NCBI RefSeq assembly: GCF_000576305.1
Contig: NZ_BAVZ01000001.1
Coordinates: 1 to 64,000, forward strand
Direction: 5' to 3'
Length of the DNA stretch: 64,000 nt
Origin: Paenibacillus pini JCM 16418
GTDB lineage: Bacteria; Bacillota; Bacilli; Paenibacillales; Paenibacillaceae
The notes beneath the pieces are model-generated. The model was not told where the DNA came from, did no database searches, and was given only the letters and a program-made list of their open reading frames with translations. Below, piece after piece: positions 44,590 to 53,767 of this stretch (position 1 is the stretch's first letter; each line of letters opens with the position of its first letter). Made by a program: the position numbers and the translations under genes.

Positions 44590-45568
44590 TGATTTCTCTG
44601 CACTACATGATTATGTTTCAACGATACAAAGTTCAATTTCGGCTACAGCAGCTGCGGTATATATTTTAAAGGATGGCCAGTGTATCAATGAATGGTACGC
44701 AGGTTTCCACGGAAATAATGAAAATAGTCGATTAGTTGATGCAGTCTCAGTTTAATGTGGCATCAGTTAGAAAGACATATTTAGGCTTAGTTGTAAGCCT
44801 AGCCATCTATGAAGGGAAAATTCATAGTCTAGATGATCTTGTTACAATATATCTGGACGAATTGGATGAAGACATCGTTAAGGGAATAACGATACGCCAT
44901 TTGTTGACTCATACCCACGGATTACAGAGTCAGAATCATCGGCTTTTCCCGCCGGGCACGGATTGGAGATATAACAACACTGGTGTTCATATGCTGATAG
45001 CAATCATCAGGAAATTATATGATCAGTCTTTCCAGAAGTATTGAAAGAAAGAGTTTGCCTGCCAAGTGGTTACAAGGAGACGGGGTGGAGACAAGAAGCA
45101 AGTGAAGAACTAGTTTGGCTCGGTGAGCAATATACTGGAGATTTGGGGGATGAAGCGAATCTATTTGTAAGTGCCCGAGAATTAGCAATGTGGGGACATC
45201 TACATCTCACAAAAGGGTTGATACAGGGCAGACAGATCCTTCCCCAAAAAGTATTTGAACAAGTCACTTCAATGATTAGTCCACCCAACCTGAAACCCAG
45301 TTTGCCAAGGAATGGTTTTTTCTGGTTCATACAAGATATACCTCGATCAAAGTCAGAACTAGGGGATGAGCTTCCCAGTGGTTCTTTTCAATCCCTAGGA
45401 GCAACTGGTTGTGTTTGTCTTGTCATTCCTCAACATCATACGGTTGCCGTGCGAATGTATAATCAAGTGGGTCCCAATCCAGAGGGATATGATTACCTAG
45501 AAGATATTAAGACGTTTGGAAATATGGTGTACTCGTCTATTCAAGGATACGAAGGAAAGAGGGAATAG
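44582..45568 (+). pseudogene. Beta-lactamase family serine hydrolase, broken by two frameshifts
   Basis: Serine hydrolase of the class C/penicillin-binding-like family. The first segment starts MINDFSALHDYV. After a break near 44742-44748, the second has the catalytic SxxK (NVASVRKTY), HLLTHTHGL, and the Tyr motif RYNNTG. After a second break near 45020-45024 (one T lost from TTT), the third runs LKERVCLPSGYKETGW, ARELAMWGHLHL, to the end. The first break has the opposite sense (one base gained or two lost). Repaired length is about 329 residues. No signal peptide is evident. Confidence 0.82.
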
Positions 45569-45626
45569 GAGAATTAATGATTCGAGATACAAAGAATATT
45601 TTAATTAAGCTAGAGGAGTGAACTCT

Positions 45627-46157
45627 ATGAAAAAGGTACTTGAAGGAGAGCGAATTTACCTTCGCCCTTTTACAAATGAAGATTCAGAACTTTATTATGT
45701 TTCTCTATTAGATAAGGAAATGAGAAGGCTAACAGGAACAAAGAAGATTTTTTCTAAGAACATGATCGAAAAGCATATTGCTCGAATTGCTGAGGATGAT
45801 GAACGAATCGATTTGTTAATTGTGCTTAAAGAAGAAGACAAGGTAATCGGCGATATTGCGCTACTGGATATTGATCTAAACAATCGGAATGCACATATGC
45901 GTATTGCTCTTTTTAATGATGAAGAATGTAGTAAAGGGTATGGTACAGAGGCCATGAGAATATTACTTAATTATGGATTTGGGTCTTTGAACCTCCATCG
46001 AGTGGAGCTAAATGTATACTCATTTAACCCGAGGGCGATTAAAGCGTATGAGAAACTGGGCTTTGTTAAAGAGGGAGTACAAAGAGACATCTTATTTTAC
46101 GACCATGAATACCATGATGCTATTACCATGAGTATTTTAGAAGATGAGTTTAAATAA
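45627..46157 (+). CDS. GNAT family N-acetyltransferase (RimJ/RimL type)
   Basis: 176 residues. RimJ/RimL-like layout: LEGERIYLRPFTNED at the start, MRIALFNDEECSKGYGTEAMRILLNYGF as motif A, and FNPRAIKAYEKLGFVKEG near the end. The ATG at 45627 has GAGGAG 8 nt upstream; a GTG at 45618 is less likely. Substrate unknown. Confidence 0.9.
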   Translation: MKKVLEGERIYLRPFTNEDSELYYVSLLDKEMRRLTGTKKIFSKNMIEKHIARIAEDDERIDLLIVLKEEDKVIGDIALLDIDLNNRNAHMRIALFNDEECSKGYGTEAMRILLNYGFGSLNLHRVELNVYSFNPRAIKAYEKLGFVKEGVQRDILFYDHEYHDAITMSILEDEFK

Positions 46158-46161
46158 ACCT

Positions 46162-46842
46162 TTAATCATGAAGATGTCCGCTTGATCTTGTTGATATCGT
46201 ATACGGATAATCTAGTACTTGTATCGGTTCTTCTTTTTCATGCTCAATAACAATCTCTAATGGAAATATTTCAGCGTTCTTATTCGATCCTAACCATTGC
46301 CGACCAAGGACTGAAAGGATCAATAAACCTTCTTCATCTCCAATGGGTGTGAACGTAGGACTGCTCGATTTATAAATCTGTTCATTGTATTGATGTAATA
46401 GATAATCAGAAAGGATGGTCACATCCACTGCGGGCAACCCAATTTCACTTATATTTAAGAGGTCTTCAGATGTAAAAGTACCGTTTGATGTACTCGGACT
46501 ATTATGGCGTGCAATCAATTCCATGATGTTTCCAACGGAATCATAAAAGTATACAGAGTGAGAATTCCAAGTTTCCGAATATGTATCCACTAAATTAATG
46601 ACAATCCCTTTCGCCTGCAACCAAGAGATGGCTAAGTCCATTTTGCTTTCCGTAATATTGAATGCTACATGGTAAAATGGATGTTCAACCTCATTACTTT
46701 GTACAAACGTTAATTGGGATGACCCAATTTGAAAAGAAACATGATCTGAGGAGCGTTCTATTAAGGGGAGCTGCATTCCAGTATAGAAATCGATGATTGC
46801 ATCGAGATCATTCGTAAGTAAATTAAGCATCTGAATTTTCAT
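46162..46842 (-). CDS. VOC family (glyoxalase/bleomycin-resistance-like) protein
   Basis: 226 residues. The N-terminal half is a clear vicinal-oxygen-chelate module: MLNLLTNDLDAIIDFYTGMQLPL, HVAFNI with a metal-type His, and YFYDSVGNIMELIARH. The second half (ISEIGLPAVDVTILSDYLLHQY) appears to be a degenerate second module. Such proteins act as glyoxalases, dioxygenases or drug binders; the role here is unknown. GGGAGG lies 8 nt before the ATG at 46842. Confidence 0.85.
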   Translation of the reverse strand: MKIQMLNLLTNDLDAIIDFYTGMQLPLIERSSDHVSFQIGSSQLTFVQSNEVEHPFYHVAFNITESKMDLAISWLQAKGIVINLVDTYSETWNSHSVYFYDSVGNIMELIARHNSPSTSNGTFTSEDLLNISEIGLPAVDVTILSDYLLHQYNEQIYKSSSPTFTPIGDEEGLLILSVLGRQWLGSNKNAEIFPLEIVIEHEKEEPIQVLDYPYTISTRSSGHLHD

Positions 46843-46955
46843 AAGAAATACCTCCCTGGGAATATCGAAATGATGATTTATGTACTTAATATACATTAAC
46901 GTATATTAAGTAACAAAGATATATTTTTAACTTGAGGAAAGGAGAAGAACATTCG

Positions 46956-47931
46956 ATGTATAGCATAAGGACAGTTCAAAGCGACGATGTACTTTTTATG
47001 GGAAATGTTATATGAATCCATGTATGTACCGGAAGGACATGAGCCATTGAGCAGAGATATATTGCAAGATCCACACATCTCTAAATACATGGAGGGTTGG
47101 GGGCGAAAAGGGGATTATGGCTTGGTCGCGATTTCGGAAGGGAAACCGGTAGGTTCAATCACAATTCGATACCTGAGTGAAGATAACAAGGGATATGGTT
47201 ATGTTAGCGATGATATTCCAGAACTAGGCATGGCCATTTCACAAAATTACCGAGGACAAGGAATTGGATCAGCTCTTTTACATAGACTTTTTGAAGACCT
47301 TAGATCTAAGAATGTTACAAAGGTTTCCTTAAGTGTAGATCCCAATAATAGAGCAGCTATGAAATTATATCGGAAATTTGGCTTTCATAAAGTTGGTATG
47401 GAAGGAACATCCATAACGATGGTAGCGAATCTGAACAGAAACCATGCAATTGAATTCATAGCGATTTCTAAACATCGAATGATTAATCATTATCTTCCGA
47501 AGCTTAAAATATGTTTAGAGCAGTTAAATCACACGATGATCTGGCATAAAGAATCGGATGATTCGAATAGCATAGGTGGAATTGTGTCGCATGTCATTGA
47601 ACATGTAAATCGAAATACACTGCGATTAGTTAACCCTGATGTGATCTTAAGCCAAGGCTTTGAAGATTACTTTCCGGATGTAGATGTAGATAAAGTTATA
47701 TTACTGGATAAACTGGAGATCACTTTTTCAAGATATGCTGAAGCGATGGATCTTTTAAGCGCAGATCAACTCCATATGTATAATATGTACCATGTTGTTG
47801 AGCACACGGGATATCATTTAGGTCAAATCATAGACAGAGCCCAGCGGATCACCGGAATTCAATTTCAATTTGTGCAAAATGGGATTAATGAAAAGCAATT
47901 AATGAAGATGGTTGAAGAGGAAATAGGTTAA
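46956..47931 (+). pseudogene. GNAT-DinB fusion protein, frameshifted near its start
   Basis: The ATG at 46956 has AAAGGAG upstream and begins MYSIRTVQSDD. The frame breaks in the T5 run at 46993-46997 and continues FLWEMLYESMYVPEG. The GNAT domain (about 1-165) has ISQNYRGQGIGSALLHRLF. It is followed by a DinB-like four-helix-bundle domain (about 165-325), with HRMINHYLPKLKICLEQL and the His motif YHVVEHTGYHLGQIID. The break needs one base removed or two added, unlike most breaks in the window. The next gene is an MccF-type peptidase 22 bp downstream. Confidence 0.8.
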
Positions 47932-47953
47932 TAGAAGAAAGGACGTGGACAAA

Positions 47954-48928
47954 GTGAGAGCACCTAAACTAGTAGCAGGAGACGAAATACGTATCATTTC
48001 TCCTTCCAGAAGCATGTCATTAATTGCGGTCGAACAGAGACAACAAGCTGAGAGAAAATTAGAGAAACTAGGCTTTAAGATCTCCTATTCCAAAAACTGC
48101 TTAGAATCGGATGAATTTGTATCATCGTCGATTCAATCAAGAATTGAGGACCTTCATGAAGCTTTTTTTGATTCTAATGTAAAAGGAATTTTGACCACCA
48201 TCGGTGGATACAACTGTAATCAATTATTGAAATATATTGACTATTCAATAATTGCATCGAATCCTAAACGTCTTTGTGGATACTCCGATATTACGGCGTT
48301 AAGCAATGCAATCTATGCGAAGACAGGATTAATCACATACTCCGGTCCACATTTTTCAACTTTTGCAATGCGCTATGGAAATGAATTCACGATTGAATAT
48401 TTCAAGAAAATGATGATGCAGGATGAAATCGTACATATTCACCCTTCGGATCAGTGGAGTGATGATCCATGGTTTATGGATCAGGAGAACCGCGCTTTTA
48501 TTCAGAATGAGGGTCCGTATGTCATTAATGAGGGAGCAGCAGAAGGAACGATTATCGGGGGGAACCAGTGTACGTTTAACCTCTTGCATGGGTCTGAGTA
48601 TATGCCGAGTCTAGCGAATTCGATATTATTTATCGAGGATGATTTTGAAGCGGGGCCAACCACATTTGATCGAGATTTGCAGTCTATTATTCAGCAACTT
48701 GATTTTACAGGTGTTAAAGGTATCGTAATTGGAAGATTTCAGAAATCAGTAGATATGAAGAAAGATGTACTCAAACAAATTATTAAATCCAAATCAGAAT
48801 TGAATCAGATTCCAGTGATCGCTGATGTCGATTTTGGACATACATCTCCACTAATTACATTCCCCATAGGTGGACAGGCATCGATAAAGGCTAAAGGCAA
48901 CATCGTCGAAATCAGTATTTCTGAGTGA
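47954..48928 (+). CDS. S66 family peptidase, MccF-like
   Basis: 324 residues, LD-carboxypeptidase/MccF fold. Nucleophile elbow in CGYSDITALSN; the catalytic Glu lies in a LFIEDD-type turn, with His in DFGHTSPLITFPIG. The length and the long insertion between the nucleophile and Glu are typical of the MccF branch, which cleaves processed microcin C and related aminoacyl-nucleotides. Murein LD-carboxypeptidases of the LdcA branch remain a possibility. The GTG at 47954 is chosen as start, with AAGGA about 10 nt upstream. It probably forms an operon with the preceding GNAT-DinB gene. Confidence 0.88.
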   Translation: MRAPKLVAGDEIRIISPSRSMSLIAVEQRQQAERKLEKLGFKISYSKNCLESDEFVSSSIQSRIEDLHEAFFDSNVKGILTTIGGYNCNQLLKYIDYSIIASNPKRLCGYSDITALSNAIYAKTGLITYSGPHFSTFAMRYGNEFTIEYFKKMMMQDEIVHIHPSDQWSDDPWFMDQENRAFIQNEGPYVINEGAAEGTIIGGNQCTFNLLHGSEYMPSLANSILFIEDDFEAGPTTFDRDLQSIIQQLDFTGVKGIVIGRFQKSVDMKKDVLKQIIKSKSELNQIPVIADVDFGHTSPLITFPIGGQASIKAKGNIVEISISE

Positions 48929-48984
48929 GAAAATGTCAGTCATATATCGATGTTTCGCATCATAAACTAAAGATAAATAATGAA

Positions 48985-49020
48985 AGGTCGAGCAGGATAA
49001 CACTTGCCTCGGCCTATTTA
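48985..49020 (+). terminator. Probable terminator of the MccF-like gene
   Basis: AGGTCGAG pairs with CTCGGCCT (one G-T pair), loop about 15 nt, followed by ATTTAATT. Confidence 0.55.
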
Positions 49021-49106
49021 ATTCTCATTTCTTATTTGGAAACATTAGCCATATTAAGAAAAATCGTATAATCTATATAAATAATGTAGTTGAAAGGTGT
49101 GAACGT

Positions 49107-49262
49107 ATGGGTTTTTTGATTGTCATTATCGTGTTATTGCTTGTAGCTGGAATCTATGGAAACCAATATATGGCGGTAAAGAAAATGGATGAAGTTAAAA
49201 AACAGTTAGATGAGATCCAAATGAAGTTAGAAAGAGTAGAAAGAGTTACTAGACGCTCATAG
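49107..49262 (+). CDS. Small single-pass membrane protein with coiled coil
   Basis: 51 residues with ATG and a preceding AAAGGTG. It has one N-terminal membrane segment (FLIVIIVLLLVAGIYG) and a charged amphipathic helix with heptad-like spacing (MDEVKKQLDEIQMKLERVERV). The topology suggests a membrane anchor with a cytoplasmic coiled coil. It lies 30 bp upstream of a YIP1 gene and may be its partner. Function unknown. Confidence 0.65.
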   Translation: MGFLIVIIVLLLVAGIYGNQYMAVKKMDEVKKQLDEIQMKLERVERVTRRS

Positions 49263-49292
49263 CTCATTAATAACTTTAAGAGGAGAATGAAA

Positions 49293-49964
49293 ATGGAAAA
49301 CACAGAATTTGAAAACACACACACCGAAATTACAAAATTAAATACGTTCTCACCTTGGTTGTCGATCTGGGTAAAGCCAAGGTGGACCATTCGCCAGTTA
49401 ATCGATCTTAATTACAAGAAGTATATGCTTCTAATCAGTTGGATCGCAGGAATGATCTCCGTATTGGATCAGGCCTCAAATAAGAATTGGGGAGATCATA
49501 TCTCACTATGGACTATCATTGGAATTGCTATAGCCGGCGGCGCGGTGTCAGGCATATTGGGACTATACTTAAGTAGCTACGTTACAAAAGTTGTAGGTAG
49601 CTGGCTTGGGGGTAGAGCAAATTTCAGTGAAATGCAAATTGCCATTGTTAGAGGAGGCTATGTTCCCTCTATTATTATAGGATTATTATGGATTCCTGAA
49701 TTGCTACTTTTCCGAGATGAGATGTTTACTCAAATGACGCCAAGAATGGATGAGAGTTCAACTTTGACGATATTGTTTGTCATCATTATTGTTATTCAGT
49801 ATGCTCTGGCTATTTGGGCTATGATTATAGGTCTAAAATCCATTGGAGAGGCGCATCGCTTTTCAGCTTGGAGAGCATTATGGACTGTGGTTATCCCGAT
49901 CGTAGCATTTGTTATCGTGCTTAGCATCATTATTGGAATCGTCTACTTGCCTATTATGAACTAA
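49293..49964 (+). CDS. YIP1 family membrane protein
   Basis: 223 residues with five predicted membrane helices. The N-terminal WVKPRWTIRQLIDLN stretch is characteristic of bacterial YIP1-domain proteins, whose function is unknown. The ATG at 49293 (8 nt after GAGGAGA) is preferred over the ATG six bases earlier, which is too close to that site. It is followed 18 bp later by a YdcF-like gene. Confidence 0.85.
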   Translation: MENTEFENTHTEITKLNTFSPWLSIWVKPRWTIRQLIDLNYKKYMLLISWIAGMISVLDQASNKNWGDHISLWTIIGIAIAGGAVSGILGLYLSSYVTKVVGSWLGGRANFSEMQIAIVRGGYVPSIIIGLLWIPELLLFRDEMFTQMTPRMDESSTLTILFVIIIVIQYALAIWAMIIGLKSIGEAHRFSAWRALWTVVIPIVAFVIVLSIIIGIVYLPIMN

Positions 49965-49982
49965 CAGCTTAAGGAGATGACT

Positions 49983-50723
49983 ATGAAATTAAGATCAACG
50001 TTCAAAGAAATCAATACTATTGATTACATCCTTATCGCCCTGTGTGCAGCATTATTGATTATCTTTGGTACAAGCTTTGGAGTTCTCTTCCTATGTATGG
50101 CTTGTGTCATGTTTATGATACTTCGAAGAATTGATTATAAGAAACATGTTATGGTCAAAAGAATACTTATTTCGTGTTTTGTGCTGGGTGGGGTTCTATT
50201 TATCATCGTAGAATCCTTGGTTATATCTGACTTCGGTGATCATGACCTTAATGTATCAGATGCTGATTATGTTGTCGTGCTTGGCGCCGGCATTAGAGGA
50301 ACAGAATTATCCTTAACACTGAAACAGAGACTTGATGCCAGTCTAACTTACGCAAAGAGCCATCAGAATATTCCGATCATTGTATCTGGTGGTCAAGGCC
50401 CGGGTGAAGATATGACAGAAGCGCAGGCAATGAGTAATTACTTAATCCAGAATGGAATAGCAAAGGATCGAATAATTCTTGAGAACCGATCAACCAGCAC
50501 GGAAGAGAACCTTGAGTTTTCTAAGGCTATTATTCAAAAAAATGGAGCCTTCGTGCATCCCCGAATTTTGATCGTAACGAGTGACTATCATATGTTTAGA
50601 GCGCGCTTTATTGCAAAAAGGCTGGGTTTCGAAACCTTTGCGATATCTAGCGATTCGCCGCTTCATTTGAAGCCTTCGCATATGATTCGAGAATTCTTTG
50701 CCATGGTCAAAGTATTCTTATAA
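49983..50723 (+). CDS. YdcF family protein (DUF218)
   Basis: 246 residues: two to three N-terminal membrane segments, then an extracytoplasmic DUF218 domain with VVVLGAGIRG, SGGQGPGEDMTEAQAM, ENRSTSTEENLEFS, and VTSDYHMFRARFIAKRLG. The family includes SanA/ElyC-type proteins tied to envelope integrity and possibly peptidoglycan precursor metabolism. AAGGAG lies 6 nt before the ATG at 49983. Probably cotranscribed with the YIP1 gene. Confidence 0.9.
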   Translation: MKLRSTFKEINTIDYILIALCAALLIIFGTSFGVLFLCMACVMFMILRRIDYKKHVMVKRILISCFVLGGVLFIIVESLVISDFGDHDLNVSDADYVVVLGAGIRGTELSLTLKQRLDASLTYAKSHQNIPIIVSGGQGPGEDMTEAQAMSNYLIQNGIAKDRIILENRSTSTEENLEFSKAIIQKNGAFVHPRILIVTSDYHMFRARFIAKRLGFETFAISSDSPLHLKPSHMIREFFAMVKVFL

Positions 50724-50751
50724 ATATTATTTCATCCCTCAGGAGGTGTTT

Positions 50752-51413
50752 ATGGAGCATATTAAGGCCATTATTTTCGATCTAGATAACACGATTTTAG
50801 ATCGGACGAGCACCTTTAATCGATTCACAGACTCCTTCGTGCAGACGTATTTTAATCATGTTGAGTCAACACTAGCGATCTTTGATAGAATCATACATCT
50901 TGATCAAGATGGGTACAAAGACAAGGGTGAGCTATTTCATGAATTACTAGATGAATTACCTTGAGCTCCAAACCATCACATGACGAATTATTAGCATTCT
51001 ACAGTACAGAGTATGTGAGAAGTGCTGTGTTAATAGATCAAGCGAAGGAAGTTGTAACTGTTTTGAGAAAGAAATATAAAACAGGCTTGATTACCAATGG
51101 GAAGACAAATATTCAATATGGCAAAATAGATCAGATCGGAATGCGTAATGACTTTGATATTATTATCGTGTCAGAGGAAGCAGGCGTTAAGAAACCAGAC
51201 CCTTCTATATTTGAAATGGCCTGTACTGCACTTGATGTTAGGTCTGAGGAATGTATTTATATTGGAGATCATCCAATGAACGATATCGAAGGTGCTTTCA
51301 GGGCAGGGATGGAAACGATATGGATGCAGGCGAATCAGCCTTGGCAAGATGGGTTAACAGCGAAGCCGCTTCATACGATAGATCAATTAAGTAAACTAAA
51401 AGAGCTGCTCTAA
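50752..51413 (+). pseudogene. HAD family hydrolase, frameshifted
   Basis: HAD-IA phosphatase. Motif I DLDNTILDR near residue 10; a helical cap; a frame break at about 50963 after LLDELP; then WSSKPSHDELLAFY, motif II LITNGKTN, motif III VKKPD, and motif IV YIGDHPMNDIEGA. One missing G (TGG read as TGA at Trp) restores about 220 residues, normal for the family. AGGAGG lies 5 nt before the ATG. The stop sits inside a perfect hairpin shared with the convergent MFS gene. Confidence 0.88.
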
Positions 51414-51426
51414 AGAGCAGCTCTTT
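51399..51426. terminator. Bidirectional terminator holding both stop codons
   Basis: A perfect 13-bp inverted repeat with a two-base loop (51399-51411 with 51414-51426). Plus-strand tail is TTTCCTTTT, and the minus strand ends TTTAG. The stop codons of the HAD gene (51411-51413) and MFS gene (51410-51412) both lie in its centre. Confidence 0.8.
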
Positions 51427-52687
51427 CCTTTTGTTTTATCGTCAGAAGCTTACGTTCTTTAAACATAAAGTAATACATTGCCGATGCGCTTATATATAAT
51501 ACTCCTGTAATACTAAATGTGAGTGCATAACCCCAATACGTGCCGTATGTGGTGAGGAGATACGATTGTACAGGTCCCATGGTGGCCCAGCCAAGCATAA
51601 AAGCGGTTTGTGTCATAGAGTTGGCAATGCCTCTCCTACGATCCGATACCCGGTCGACGATAATAGATGAATGAATAGGGTTCGCAGCATTCATGAGTGC
51701 TTGACGAAACAAGAAGCTAATCGAAGCGATCAAGATCATATTCGTGAATCCGGTTAGGAGCAGGAATGGCAGAGACATCATTTGAAAAAGAACCACAGCT
51801 TTTACAGGTCCCACCCGATTCGCTAGCGATGGACCAATAAGCATGGATACGATCGTAATGACCTGTCCCAGGGAAATCAATACGCCGATAGCAGTTAGTG
51901 ATACAGAGAATCGGTTGGAGAAATATAGATTTAAATAGGGTACGACGAGCCCAGACCCGAGTCCTACAATTAATTGCGCAGTAGTAAATTTAAAAATCGT
52001 TTTCCAATCATCTTTGTCACCTGCTTGCAGTCGTGTAGAATGATTAGTAGGAGTGGAAATGACAGGAGACTTCAATCGAACCGTTTTCTTAACAAATAAA
52101 AGAGGGATGAATGCTAACACACTCGCTGCTCCTCCAGCGAATAGCACGGTTTGTAGACTGGAGATTTTACTCCAGCCTGCTGCTTGAAGTTCATCTGCTA
52201 AGTAACCCCCACCAATGCTTCCAACCACTTGTGCAGCCAGCACTAATGAGAAATGATAGCTAAATAGTTTGAGTCGTTGCTTCTTTTCCGTATTTTCTGC
52301 TAGAAAGGGAACGGCAATGACTTGGAAAAAAGCTGCGAATATCCCTGCTGATATCGAAAGTAAAATGAGACCAGATTCCCCAGTGACAAAGGCCCGCCCC
52401 ATAAAACTTAGTCCCGTAAAGAGTGCACCAATCATTAGAATCTTCTGATGACTTGTGCGGTCTCCAAGTAACCCAATTGGAATAAAAATAAGCGCTGTAG
52501 CTAAGGATTGAACACTGACAATGGTCCCGTTCATCGTATCCTGGTAACCAAGCGCCTGAATGTAAAGATTGTATAGCACCATAAACATTCCCGTGCCGAT
52601 TTGATAGAGCAGGTTGGTCAGAAAGAAAAGTCGAATATTCCGATTGAATAATTTCCATTCTGATGATAGTCTCTGTACAAGATGCAT
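51410..52687 (-). CDS. MFS transporter
   Basis: 425 residues with twelve predicted membrane helices. The loop 2-3 motif GDRTSHQKILMIGALF matches the major facilitator signature, and a long cytoplasmic loop separates helices 6 and 7 (residues about 205-230). The typical RRGIANSMTQTAFMLGWATMGPV segment late in the protein is found in exporter-type members. Substrate unknown. Placed near many acetyltransferases and an S66 peptidase, a drug-export role is possible but unproven. Confidence 0.9.
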   Translation of the reverse strand: MHLVQRLSSEWKLFNRNIRLFFLTNLLYQIGTGMFMVLYNLYIQALGYQDTMNGTIVSVQSLATALIFIPIGLLGDRTSHQKILMIGALFTGLSFMGRAFVTGESGLILLSISAGIFAAFFQVIAVPFLAENTEKKQRLKLFSYHFSLVLAAQVVGSIGGGYLADELQAAGWSKISSLQTVLFAGGAASVLAFIPLLFVKKTVRLKSPVISTPTNHSTRLQAGDKDDWKTIFKFTTAQLIVGLGSGLVVPYLNLYFSNRFSVSLTAIGVLISLGQVITIVSMLIGPSLANRVGPVKAVVLFQMMSLPFLLLTGFTNMILIASISFLFRQALMNAANPIHSSIIVDRVSDRRRGIANSMTQTAFMLGWATMGPVQSYLLTTYGTYWGYALTFSITGVLYISASAMYYFMFKERKLLTIKQKERAAL

Positions 52688-52791
52688 GGCTTTTTTTATC
52701 CTCCGGTCAATTATGATCTATTTCCTTATTGTAGCAAGGCGAGCTGACGGTGGGAAGGTTAAAGTTCAAATTCTTGAAGGGATGATAATAG

Positions 52792-53292
52792 ATGATAACC
52801 TTATTAGAAGTGAATGAATTGCGCCCCGCCATGGTACAGGAGTTATCTGAATTATTAATTCAAGTCGTCGAGAACGGCGCTTCAATCGGATTTCTGCCAC
52901 CATTAAATATGGAAGAGGCGAACGCTTACTGGGAGCAAGTATTAGGCGATAGTGTAGTGCTCTGGATCGCTAAGCATAATGAGCAAATTGTAGGGACGGT
53001 ACAACTTCATCTGGCGATGAGGGCCAATGGAAGCCATCGGGCTGAAATTGCCAAACTTATGGTACATCCGAATGCAAGAAGGGGCGGTATTGCAAGGCAG
53101 CTTCTGCAGTTATTGGAGAATACAGCTTCCGAGATGAGAAGAACACTAATTATTTTAGATACTAGAGCGGGCGATCCTTCTAACCTTCTATATCAATCGT
53201 TAGGTTATATTGAAGCAGGACGTATACCTAATTTTGCAAAATCTGCAAATGGACATTTGGACGACACCATTTTTTATTATAAAGAGATTTAA
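52792..53292 (+). CDS. GNAT family N-acetyltransferase
   Basis: 166 residues. Motif A is AEIAKLMVHPNARRGGIARQLLQLLE, and the end has AGDPSNLLYQSLGYIEAGRIP. The layout with the WIAKHNEQIVGTVQLHL strands is typical of small GNATs that act on amines or peptides. AAGGG lies about 10 nt upstream of the ATG. Confidence 0.9.
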   Translation: MITLLEVNELRPAMVQELSELLIQVVENGASIGFLPPLNMEEANAYWEQVLGDSVVLWIAKHNEQIVGTVQLHLAMRANGSHRAEIAKLMVHPNARRGGIARQLLQLLENTASEMRRTLIILDTRAGDPSNLLYQSLGYIEAGRIPNFAKSANGHLDDTIFYYKEI

Positions 53293-53526
53293 TGGAGGTT
53301 GACAACGTTCTAAGTGTTTAGGATATGATAAACTTACTTATATACAATTAACGAGTTTTTCAGCTAAAGAAGATGTACCATTATTACTCAAATTACAAGT
53401 ATGCCATGTTGTGCTTATCTACTCTTGAAATAAAGATGTTATTGGTTCCCTAAAAATGGAATATGTTGTAGAATAGGGTGAATTCTAAAATCTCCCTAAA
53501 GCATAGGGCATATTGCGGGTGAAACT
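53293..53526 (+). other. Intergenic region before the YHYH gene
   Basis: AT-rich, no gene seen. TTGACA at 53299-53304 is followed by TATGAT with a long 19-nt spacer, so it is at best a weak promoter. Confidence 0.4.
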
Positions 53527-53697
53527 ATGAAAAAGTGTTTAGCACTCATTTTAGTAGTAGTTGTATCAGTTGGGGTTTCTTCTTCGGTATCTGCACATTC
53601 GGGCAGACTTGATAAGAATGGTGGTCACAATTGTTCGGCAAAGTCGAAGCAAAAAGGATTGTGTACTGGATATCATTATCATAACAAAAGAAAATAA
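53527..53697 (+). CDS. Small secreted YHYH-domain protein
   Basis: 56 residues. A signal peptide (MKKCLALILVVVVSVGVSSSVSA) is followed by a ~33-residue mature part with the YHYH module: HSGRLDKNGGHNC near the start and GLCTGYHYH near the end. Two Cys and several His suggest metal or disulfide chemistry. Function unknown. A terminator follows at 53707. Confidence 0.8.
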   Translation: MKKCLALILVVVVSVGVSSSVSAHSGRLDKNGGHNCSAKSKQKGLCTGYHYHNKRK

Positions 53698-53706
53698 GCA
53701 TTCATG

Positions 53707-53745
53707 AACCCAGCTGCATCGTTTCTTTTATAGCTGGGTTTATTT
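53707..53745 (+). terminator. Rho-independent terminator
   Basis: AACCCAGCT pairs with AGCTGGGTT around a 16-nt loop, then TATTTTA. It ends the YHYH gene. Confidence 0.75.
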
Positions 53746-53767
53746 TATGAAAAGGGGTGTGTCGTTA

